The notes under the pieces are model-generated. The model was not told the DNA's origin. It searched no databases and saw only the letters and a list, made by a program, of their open reading frames with translations. This document shows positions 16,719 to 23,494 of a stretch of 41,075 nucleotides of DNA, piece after piece. The first letter of the stretch is position 1. Each line of letters opens with the position of its first letter. The stretch is from Candidatus Sulfotelmatobacter sp. (lineage in GTDB: Bacteria > Acidobacteriota > Terriglobia > Terriglobales > Acidobacteriaceae). Where the stretch lies: assembly GCA_030038125.1 (NCBI GenBank), contig JASHPL010000117.1:1-41075 (forward strand). The letters are read 5' to 3'. Both the position numbers and the translations under genes were made by a program.

Positions 16719-17528
16719 ATGAGCAACGGTTATCACATTGTGGTGTGCGCGGGGATTGTCCCCGATCCGCTGCAAACATTGGAACCGGTCATGAGCGGTT
16801 CAACTCCGGCGTTGAAGAATGAAATGTTGTTGCCCGCCGTGCTCGATCCGTGGGCTGCGCACGCGCTTTACGAAGCGGCAAACCTCGCGGCACATGCTGA
16901 AGGCAGCAAGGTGTGGCTGGTCAGTGCCGCACCAAAATCGAAGCTGCAACAGGTGATGATGAACGTGGCGCAGAAAGCAGCGTTCGAGCTGGTGCCGATC
17001 GATGCTCCGGCAAACGGCTTCGCCGATGCGCATAGCGTCGCCGAAATTCTGGCACAGGCAATTCACTCCATTTCCGGCCTCGACCGCTCGCGCCTGCTTT
17101 TGTTTGGTGGATGGGAGTCGGCGTCGCGCGGAGCTGGCGTGACGATGCAGTTGATCGGCGAACAACTCGAGATCACCGATCAGTTTCAAGGCGTCGACCG
17201 GTTTACCGTTCTGCCTGACGGTTCGCTCGAAATTCACGAGCGCATCGAGGGTGGACGGCATCTGGTTTCCATTTGCAGCGGGCCTCCTACCGTGCTGGGA
17301 TGGGCGACCGGAAATCTTCCGGAGCCAAGAAATAATCCGCAGGTGGGAATGGCGAACATGCGAACCATCATGCCGGCACTGCAGAAAACGAAAAGCACAA
17401 GCCTGACACAGAACGTCCGCTATCTGAGTGTCATGCCTCCCAGGCAGCAGCGGCAAACTCGAATCGTGAAAGATCGCTCGGCGGAAGAAATCGCCGCCGA
17501 ACTGCTGGAATGGATTTCGCAGGAGTAG
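16719..17528 (+). CDS. etfB: Electron transfer flavoprotein, beta subunit (divergent)
   Basis: A 269-residue EtfB-like subunit that would bind AMP or FAD and form the electron-carrying heterodimer with EtfA. Family features are the N-terminal VVCAGIVPDP (usual VxVKxVPD), LDPWAAHALYEAANLA (usual DxxALExAL), and near residue 210 MANMRTIMPAL, in the place of the recognition loop (usual (K/M)AAKKKP). It has the normal length but is clearly divergent; the anchor sequence is not the textbook one. AAGGAAATCGAA precedes its ATG. It ends 11 bases before etfA, so they are cotranslated. Its place after ACAD and ETF-QO genes makes it the likely dedicated electron carrier for that dehydrogenase. Confidence 0.82.
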   Translation: MSNGYHIVVCAGIVPDPLQTLEPVMSGSTPALKNEMLLPAVLDPWAAHALYEAANLAAHAEGSKVWLVSAAPKSKLQQVMMNVAQKAAFELVPIDAPANGFADAHSVAEILAQAIHSISGLDRSRLLLFGGWESASRGAGVTMQLIGEQLEITDQFQGVDRFTVLPDGSLEIHERIEGGRHLVSICSGPPTVLGWATGNLPEPRNNPQVGMANMRTIMPALQKTKSTSLTQNVRYLSVMPPRQQRQTRIVKDRSAEEIAAELLEWISQE

Positions 17529-17539
17529 AGCAGGCGGAA

Positions 17540-18637
17540 ATGGCAGAAAGCATTTTGTTTCTCGCACACGTGGATGAATCGGGAAAGACGCTGCCCAAGG
17601 CGGCCTATGAGGCGTTCAGCGCGGCAGTCGATCTCGCTCATCGACTTGGTGCGACGTTGACGGTCGGAATCGTTGGGGAAGGTGTGCGGGAAGCGGCGAA
17701 CACCTTCTCTGGGGCAGGGGTTCGAATCCTCGGTGTGGCGGGGCCGGATTTCGCCCATCCTCGATATCGGAGCGACGCGGCGGCGCTCGAGGCGATTTGC
17801 CGCGAAGCGGCCGCATCCATTGTGATCGCTCCGGCAACATCGCGATTTCTGCGCGTGATGGCAGGAGTGGCCGAACGCTTGAAAGGACAAATCGACACGC
17901 ACATCACCTCCTTCGATATCGTCGACGGAATGCTTTCAGCAAAACGGTGGTTTTACCGGCAGCGACTGGAGGCGGTCATTCAGCGTGCAGGTCGGCCATG
18001 GTTTCTGGTTATGGATTGCGGATGTCAGGACGCGTGGTCAGGCGCGCAAGGCACGGCGAAGATCGAGATGATCGAAGTGGCACTCCCGGAAAATTGCCGT
18101 CGAACTGTCTATGCGGGCGTGCGCACTCCCAATATCGATGCTCAGACGATTCGCCCAGACGCTAAGCTGCTCTTTGTCGCGGGAGCGGGGTGGTGCAAGA
18201 AACAACCGGATGGCCAAACGCATCTTCGTGAAGCGGAGAGCATCATTCTGCAGTTTCTGGAAGAGTCGGGAGCGTCGCTGGGCGGGAGCAAATCGCTGGT
18301 CGACCAGAGCGGGGAAAATCAGGCTGTGCTTGGCTTCATGACACATCTGAACCAAGTCGGACAGACGGGATCGACGCCTCGGCATCCGAAGGGACTCTCC
18401 ATGTGTTGCCATGGCGAAGAACCGCACGTGGTGGGCTGGCGATTCATTAGCGAACGACGTGCGGTGAATCTTGATCCGAATTGCGGATGGGCGCGCGGCA
18501 AGGCCGATGTGCTTTATGTTGCAGATGCCTTTCAGGTCATTGCGAAGCTGAATTCTCTGCTCGCTGCTAAAGCGGTTCGGACCGAAGAATGGTGTGAGGC
18601 GTCGCACGAACTGAATCCCGCAGGTTGCCAGCAATGA
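17540..18637 (+). CDS. etfA: Electron transfer flavoprotein, alpha subunit (divergent)
   Basis: A 365-residue EtfA-like subunit carrying the FAD-binding domain of the ETF heterodimer. It starts ILFLAHVDESGKTLPKAAYEAFSAA, a normal EtfA opening; LNQVGQTGSTP matches the conserved QVGQTG loop, and AVNLDPN followed by ADVLYVADAF matches the AINKDP...AD end. The FAD-contacting SGAIQH segment is replaced by MCCHGEEPHVVGW (about residue 293), which is unusual and adds two cysteines. GCAGGCGG sits just before the ATG at 17540. A terminator-like hairpin follows within 25 bases, closing the operon. The assignment rests on motif order and on the EtfB and ETF-QO neighbours; the sequence is too divergent for certainty about FAD binding. 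Confidence 0.82.
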   Translation: MAESILFLAHVDESGKTLPKAAYEAFSAAVDLAHRLGATLTVGIVGEGVREAANTFSGAGVRILGVAGPDFAHPRYRSDAAALEAICREAAASIVIAPATSRFLRVMAGVAERLKGQIDTHITSFDIVDGMLSAKRWFYRQRLEAVIQRAGRPWFLVMDCGCQDAWSGAQGTAKIEMIEVALPENCRRTVYAGVRTPNIDAQTIRPDAKLLFVAGAGWCKKQPDGQTHLREAESIILQFLEESGASLGGSKSLVDQSGENQAVLGFMTHLNQVGQTGSTPRHPKGLSMCCHGEEPHVVGWRFISERRAVNLDPNCGWARGKADVLYVADAFQVIAKLNSLLAAKAVRTEEWCEASHELNPAGCQQ

Positions 18638-18657
18638 ACAGCTGTTACGGGCGGTCG

Positions 18658-18680
18658 CGCGGCGTGAAGCCGCGTCTTTT
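18658..18680 (+). terminator. Terminator of the ACAD-ETF operon
   Basis: A 6-bp perfect stem CGCGGC/GCCGCG with a GTGAA loop is followed by TCTTTT (18675-18680). It lies 20 bases after the etfA stop and just before the end of the convergent wecE gene. Confidence 0.65.
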
Positions 18681-18703
18681 CAGTTCCCGAATCCTGATGA
18701 CCA

Positions 18704-19861
18704 CTACACCGCAATCATCGTTTGCCGTTGGCGGTAGCTCGTGACCGCGGACACGACGCGACCCTGCTCGTGGGGGGTTATATCGGTATAGAAGGGCAGC
18801 CGAAGAAGACGGGCGCTTATGTCTTCGGTCACTGGGCAGCAAGACGGACGCGCGGCAAATTTCTTGCCTGCAACCGAGAGATGCAACGGCACATAATGAA
18901 ATACGGAGAGGATTCCACTTGCCTTCAGGTGAGAGATGAGTTCATCGCGATAATCGCTCGAAGGCAGCACTAGGTAAAACATGTGATAGGCCTGCTCGCA
19001 ATCGCCGGGTACAACGGGTAGGCGAGCACCGATTTCCTGCGCCCATTCGTGAAGATAATCGGCGTAAAAATTCCAAACATTTTGGCGTTTCTTCTGAATC
19101 ACATCGCGAGCCTCGAGTTGCGCGCAAAGGAAAGCGGCCAGCAGATCAGAAGGAAGGTAGCTCGACCCGATATCTCTCCAGGTATATTTGTCGACCAAGC
19201 CCCGGAAGAACTGGCTGCGATTGGTTCCCTTTTCGCGAATGATGATCGCCCGTTCGACCAGTTCGGGGTCGTTGATGATCAGCGCGCCGCCTTCACCGCA
19301 GGTGAAATTCTTTGTCTCGTGGAAACTCTGAGCAGCAAGACAACCGAAAGTTCCGGTATACCTTCCCTGAAAGCGCGCGAACAAGGCGTGCGCATTATCC
19401 TCAACCAAAGAAATTCCCTGGCGGTCGCAGATCTGCATGATTCGATCCATGGCGCAGGGGACGCCGGCGTAGTGGACGGGCACGACCGCTTTGGTTTTCT
19501 CAGTAATCAGCGACTCGAGACAGGTTTCATCAAGATTGAGTGTGTCAGGACGTACATCGCAGAACACGATCCGCGATCCGCGCAAGGCAAACGCATTGGC
19601 GGTAGAGACAAACGTATAAGACGGAACAATGATTTCATCGTTGTCATCACAATCCAACAGGAGAGCGGCTAATTCCAGCGCGTGGGTGCAGGAAGTTGTC
19701 AACAGGGCGCGAAGAACGCCCAAATCGCGTTCCAGAAGTTCGTGGCATCTACGCGTGAAGGGTCCGTCGCCCGAGGCGTGTCCATTGGCGATTGCCTGGG
19801 CAATGTAGTTGTACTCATTGCCCGCCAGGCACGGCCGATTGAACGGAATTGAGTAGGTCAT
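18704..19861 (-). CDS. wecE: dTDP-4-amino-4,6-dideoxygalactose transaminase (WecE/RffA-like)
   Basis: A 385-residue PLP-dependent sugar aminotransferase of the DegT/DnrJ/EryC1 family. It follows the WecE pattern nearly throughout: IPFNRP start, NGHASGDGPFTRRC, LLTTSCTHALELAALLLD, VPSYTFVSTANAFALRG, VRPDTLNLDE, VPVHYAGV, IREKGTNRSQFFRG and DKYTWRDIGSSYL. D155 (VED) and the Schiff-base lysine K184 (SFHETKN) are present. The reaction expected is conversion of dTDP-4-keto-6-deoxyglucose to dTDP-4-amino-4,6-dideoxygalactose, the donor for Fuc4NAc-type sugars. Its ATG overlaps the stop of the upstream GNAT gene (ATGA), matching WecD-WecE cooperation in enterobacterial common antigen synthesis. Confidence 0.93.
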   Translation of the reverse strand: MTYSIPFNRPCLAGNEYNYIAQAIANGHASGDGPFTRRCHELLERDLGVLRALLTTSCTHALELAALLLDCDDNDEIIVPSYTFVSTANAFALRGSRIVFCDVRPDTLNLDETCLESLITEKTKAVVPVHYAGVPCAMDRIMQICDRQGISLVEDNAHALFARFQGRYTGTFGCLAAQSFHETKNFTCGEGGALIINDPELVERAIIIREKGTNRSQFFRGLVDKYTWRDIGSSYLPSDLLAAFLCAQLEARDVIQKKRQNVWNFYADYLHEWAQEIGARLPVVPGDCEQAYHMFYLVLPSSDYRDELISHLKASGILSVFHYVPLHLSVAGKKFAARPSCCPVTEDISARLLRLPFYTDITPHEQGRVVSAVTSYRQRQTMIAV

Positions 19862-20664
19862 AGCTTAAACCACTTGTGAAACGTGTAGTAGGAATGGCTC
19901 GGCTCAAATCCGAGACGGCACCAAACCTTCTGCATCGAGACATTTGTCACTTGAGTTGAGATAAGCATTTTTTGTGCACCTTGAGAGTGGCACCATCGCA
20001 GGCTCTGTACCATCAGCGCAGGGCAGACACCACGTCGCTGATATTCCGGAGCCACCCCGAAAAGCAGCCCCTCCACCTCGCGCGCAGAATTCGACCGCAG
20101 GGTTCCGAAGCCGATCACGCTCCCGTTGTGCTCAGCGACCAGAACTTCGTCGGCTGCGCCATTTGAGGTTAGGGACCGTTCTGCCCAGGAAATGTAGCCC
20201 TCATCGCACTTACGCTGATCAAGGCGAGTGTCCGAATGATAGTGACCTGAATATCCTTTGAAGGCTTGGGATGCGACGAGGCGAATCTGATCATGATCGT
20301 CGGCTTCCAGCCGGCGAACAAGGAAGTCGCAGGGCCAGAGTGGAATCGCCTTCCTGGATAAATCGAAACCGTAATAAACGAGGCTATCCATCAGGAGGAA
20401 ACCGTTCCTCTCCATCTCTTGCGCGGTGACGAGATCGCTCGTCCCGCAACGTGCAATCAGCAGGTCGATCCTTTCGGCAGCGCAGAAATCCAACACTCGC
20501 AGCAGCGTTTCTCGAACAACCTGAGCCCTTGCGACGCGGATGCCAAATCGCTCGCTATCGAGATGCGAGAAAGTCGCCACGTCTGCTGCTAACAGATTCC
20601 GCATCTTGAGTTGCTCCAGATAGGCCTCGCGGCTAGACAGCTCGAGCGGTACGATGCTGTTCAC
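19858..20664 (-). CDS. GNAT N-acetyltransferase, WecD-like
   Basis: A 268-residue acetyltransferase. The GTG at 20664 is preferred because GGAGG lies nine bases upstream; it makes a 32-base overlap with the GT2 gene. The N-terminal half includes LLIARCGTSDLVTAQEMERNGF, and the C-terminal half has the GNAT fold with acetyl-CoA loop VAPEYQRRGVCPALM and the WecD-type phrase FKGYSGHYHSDTRLD. WecD acetylates the 4-amino group of dTDP-4-amino-4,6-dideoxygalactose, and the coupled WecE gene downstream supplies just that substrate. Overlaps on both sides show that this gene, GT2 and wecE are one transcript. The role is inferred from context plus these motifs. Confidence 0.8.
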   Translation of the reverse strand: MNSIVPLELSSREAYLEQLKMRNLLAADVATFSHLDSERFGIRVARAQVVRETLLRVLDFCAAERIDLLIARCGTSDLVTAQEMERNGFLLMDSLVYYGFDLSRKAIPLWPCDFLVRRLEADDHDQIRLVASQAFKGYSGHYHSDTRLDQRKCDEGYISWAERSLTSNGAADEVLVAEHNGSVIGFGTLRSNSAREVEGLLFGVAPEYQRRGVCPALMVQSLRWCHSQGAQKMLISTQVTNVSMQKVWCRLGFEPSHSYYTFHKWFKL

Positions 20665-21664
20665 TCTGGACTCCCTCCAAGGCAGAAGCAGGGTCCGATT
20701 CCGAGACCGAGGTTGCACGAACTACATAGCTCGGCCGTTCCATCATGCGAAAGTGCATCCGCGCCAAGTACTCGCCGATGATTCCCAGTGCGAACAATTG
20801 TGCGCCGGCAAACAGAGCGATGATGGAAGCCAGGAAAGGAAAGCCGGGTACACTTCCGCCTTGTAGGAAAAAACGCCCAACAACGTATGCCAGCACGCCC
20901 ACGCCGAAGAGCGTGAAGGTGAAGCCCACTATGCTGGCAAACTGGAGGGGCAGCGTGCTGAACCCGGTCATCATGTTCATGGCATGAGTGATGAGCTTGC
21001 GGAGGGTATAACCAGAAACACCTGCTTTTCTGGGCTCATGGCGCACCGGAATGACGGAGAAGCGATTGGTTCCCCAGGTCAGCAGCACGTCAATCGAGAC
21101 GAACGCCCCGCTGTAGTTGCGGAAAGCCGCTGTGACCTCTGATCGGAGGATGCGAAACGCGCTGACTTGTCGGGCAATGTCCGCTCCCATGACGTTCTGC
21201 AAAGCGAGCTTGGTAATCCAAGAGGCAAAATCCCGTCCCAAGCCATGCTGCTCATGTAGCGGCGCGCCATAGACAACATCATGACCTTCCCCCAGCTTGC
21301 TTAGCAGTTTGGGGATCTCCTCGGGCGGATGTTGCAGATCATCGTCGATGGTAACGATGACGTCCTGTGTTGCGGCTCGAATGCCACACAACAGTGCGTT
21401 ATGCTGACCGTAGTTGCGCATGAGGTTAATGGCGCGGATCCAGGAATTCTGTTGCGCGAGTTCGCAGATAACTTCCCAGCTCCGATCAGGACTGCAATCG
21501 TTCACGAGGATCAACTCGAAGTCATCGGCGATTGCGTTGAGCACGGTTTCAAGCCGTCGGACCAATTCCGGCAGCGTGGCCTCGCTGCGATAGACGGGGA
21601 TAACGATAGAAAGACCTCGACAAGTCGCGGGGCCTTCTCGTATCGATTCAGGAGTTTTGAACAT
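20633..21664 (-). CDS. ArnC/DPM1-like polyprenyl-phosphate glycosyltransferase (GT2)
   Basis: A 343-residue family-2 glycosyltransferase that should attach a nucleotide-activated sugar to polyprenyl phosphate on the cytoplasmic face of the membrane. The GT-A half shows LSIVIPVYRSEATL, VNDCSPDRSW, MRNYGQHNALLCGI, and the metal-binding TIDDDLQHPPEE (D107-D109). Two hydrophobic C-terminal helices (near 232-256 and 268-292) anchor it, as in ArnC and GtrB. The second ATG (21664) is favoured over 21670 because GAGG is seven bases upstream. It overlaps the following GNAT gene by 32 bases. With WecE and GNAT coupled downstream, an amino-deoxy sugar is the likely donor; the exact sugar is not provable here. 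Confidence 0.9.
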   Translation of the reverse strand: MFKTPESIREGPATCRGLSIVIPVYRSEATLPELVRRLETVLNAIADDFELILVNDCSPDRSWEVICELAQQNSWIRAINLMRNYGQHNALLCGIRAATQDVIVTIDDDLQHPPEEIPKLLSKLGEGHDVVYGAPLHEQHGLGRDFASWITKLALQNVMGADIARQVSAFRILRSEVTAAFRNYSGAFVSIDVLLTWGTNRFSVIPVRHEPRKAGVSGYTLRKLITHAMNMMTGFSTLPLQFASIVGFTFTLFGVGVLAYVVGRFFLQGGSVPGFPFLASIIALFAGAQLFALGIIGEYLARMHFRMMERPSYVVRATSVSESDPASALEGVQSEQHRTARAV

Positions 21665-21708
21665 TGCCATGCCTCATTTGGATAGCGGGGAAAGCTGACT
21701 TGACCCGC

Positions 21709-22371
21709 TCAGGAGCGAAAACATTCCAAAATCAGATGCGTGTACGGAATGCGAAGCAGATCTTCACGGATCGTTGGCTTCACATCCCCGAAGATTTGGG
21801 ATGCGAGGCGAACGTATTCCATTTCATTTCTTACGAACTTTCCCCGATCCCTTGCCAGGAACCAGCGTGCCGCGGCGGACTGGTTCTGCGTCCACACCCC
21901 ATCGAAAGTGATCAGCTTGCCGGCAGGTTTAAGCGCTGCTTGCGCGATCTGAAATAACTGCGATGCCTCGCGGTCGTCCAGGTGATGCACGATCCCGATT
22001 GCGAGCACCGTATCGAAACTCTGCTGCTGGTCCAGGGAGAATTTGCTGACACGTTCGCAAACAAATTGAGCGCGTGGAAACCGCTTCCTTGCGATCTCGA
22101 TATATTTCGAGCTTATATCGCAGCCTACATATTCGGATTGTTGAAAATACCCGGCAAGGGTTCCCGGCCCACAACCCATTTCGAGAATGCGGCTGCCAAT
22201 CTTCGGCTGGATATATTCGGAGGCGAGAACTTGCGCCCAAGCCGGCCCGCCCACCGTCTTCCACCAAAGGTTGTAAGCGAAGGGAAATGTCAAAACCGAG
22301 CGAAGCGCTGGCAGTATACCGGAATTCTGAAGCCTCTCCGTCTTGAGCGCGATGGGGTGTGGTTGGTTCAT
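21709..22371 (-). CDS. Class I SAM-dependent methyltransferase
   Basis: A 220-residue Rossmann-fold methyltransferase. The SAM-binding motif is ILEMGCGPG (residues 62-70), followed by acidic VGCDIS and by LAIGIVHHLDD and LKPAGKLITFDGVW, the usual strand-4 and strand-5 landmarks. The ATG at 22371 overlaps the stop codon of the gene before it (ATGA), so it is translated with the preceding methyltransferase; a longer frame upstream exists but would overlap that gene by 70 bases. The acceptor is unknown. Its place between sugar-transfer genes suggests methylation of a glycan or lipid-linked sugar, which is inference only. Confidence 0.85.
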   Translation of the reverse strand: MNQPHPIALKTERLQNSGILPALRSVLTFPFAYNLWWKTVGGPAWAQVLASEYIQPKIGSRILEMGCGPGTLAGYFQQSEYVGCDISSKYIEIARKRFPRAQFVCERVSKFSLDQQQSFDTVLAIGIVHHLDDREASQLFQIAQAALKPAGKLITFDGVWTQNQSAAARWFLARDRGKFVRNEMEYVRLASQIFGDVKPTIREDLLRIPYTHLILECFRS

Positions 22372-23195
22372 GTCGATTTGCGAGCGATCACAACCAGAGA
22401 TGTGCCCAATGGCAGATGGCGACGCCTCGCCACCCAAAGCGCCTCTATTGTCAGCAACGCCGTGAGGAACTCGTTAACAATTGGGATTATCCGGAATTCG
22501 TTAACAGAACGTACGTGGGCTGCCGAAGGATCCGAGTCAAGCGGTTCGCGAAACTTGCGAACCAACCAAACCAGAGGAAAGAGGCAGGCCATAAACTGGC
22601 CCGCAAATTCAATCTCGAATCCTGCATCGCTAAGTTTTTGACGGATTTCGCTCAGGGAATAACGCCGGCAATGATGAGCGGCCTCATCGAAATAGCTCCA
22701 CAGAAATTGGTGAGCTGGGACCGTCAGCAGAAGCTTCCCGCCTGGCGCAAGATTGTTGTACAGCGAAGTCAAGGTTGAGTGTTCATTCGGTACATGCTCC
22801 AAAACGTCGAACATGCAGATGAGGCTGAAAGGCTTCGCAAACGGGTACGCGCGAACATCTCCCTGGACCAGTAAGGCTAGGGAGCGGCGCTTTGCGTGCT
22901 GCAGACCTTCAAAGCAAAGCTCCAGCCCAACAACAGTCCCAGAGGGACACGCCCGACGCAGCACCCGCAACACATTGCCTGTTCCGCAACCCACCTCCAA
23001 AACCGAAAAGCCGGGAGGTAACTCGCGGGCGAGATTCTTGACTAAACGCAAAATAAGCCGGTTGCGGGCGCGAAACCAGAAGTGCTGATCTTCGATACCC
23101 GCCAAGTGATCGAAAAAGTTTGGATCATAGCCGCCGCGCACCACCGCGTCGATGGGCGCTTCAAGGGACGCGGCACGCTGAGCGAAATCGGTCAA
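22368..23195 (-). CDS. Class I SAM-dependent methyltransferase with membrane-associated tail
   Basis: A 275-residue methyltransferase, first gene of the operon. After the N-terminal DHLAGIEDQHFWFRARN, a segment common in methyltransferases of polysaccharide clusters, comes SAM motif I, LEVGCGTGN (residues 66-74), then FDVLEHVPNE and LAPGGKLLLTVPAHQFLWSYFDEAAHHCRRY. Two hydrophobic patches (QFMACLFPLVWLV and NEFLTALLTIEALWV) in the last third suggest membrane contact. The start is TTG at 23195, with no better start upstream and a promoter-like pair 26 bases before it. Its stop overlaps the next methyltransferase start. Role inferred from cluster context: modification of a lipid-linked glycan. 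Confidence 0.83.
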   Translation of the reverse strand: MTDFAQRAASLEAPIDAVVRGGYDPNFFDHLAGIEDQHFWFRARNRLILRLVKNLARELPPGFSVLEVGCGTGNVLRVLRRACPSGTVVGLELCFEGLQHAKRRSLALLVQGDVRAYPFAKPFSLICMFDVLEHVPNEHSTLTSLYNNLAPGGKLLLTVPAHQFLWSYFDEAAHHCRRYSLSEIRQKLSDAGFEIEFAGQFMACLFPLVWLVRKFREPLDSDPSAAHVRSVNEFRIIPIVNEFLTALLTIEALWVARRRHLPLGTSLVVIARKST

Positions 23196-23227
23196 ATCGT
23201 TTCGGTATTCAAGAGTTTAAGTGCGAC

Positions 23228-23256
23228 AAATTATCACAACCCTGGCGTGTCATCAA
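23228..23256 (-). promoter_or_regulatory. Candidate promoter of the methyltransferase-GT2-wecE operon
   Basis: On the minus strand TTGATG (23251-23256) and TAATTT (23228-23233) are separated by exactly 17 bases. A start near 23221 leaves about 26 bases before the TTG start. The rest of the 299-base gap to the upstream gene (23196-23494) holds nothing else I can support. Confidence 0.5.
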
Positions 23257-23494
23257 CCGGGTCGCGCTGGCTCAGTTCTCAGTCTGCACTGCCCCGGACC
23301 TCCAAGCCAACAAAAAGAATGAGCATCAACGCCCGTTTTCCACAGGACATAAATAGTTATCAACCCATGAAGAGTTGTGTAGTAAAGACGCCTCTGTAAT
23401 GTGCGGAAGTATATCTCAGTCCCCCGCGCGGTAAAGGAGGAAAAGCTGAGGAAATCGTGTTCAGAAATTCCCTCTGCGATGACGCCTTACCTCT

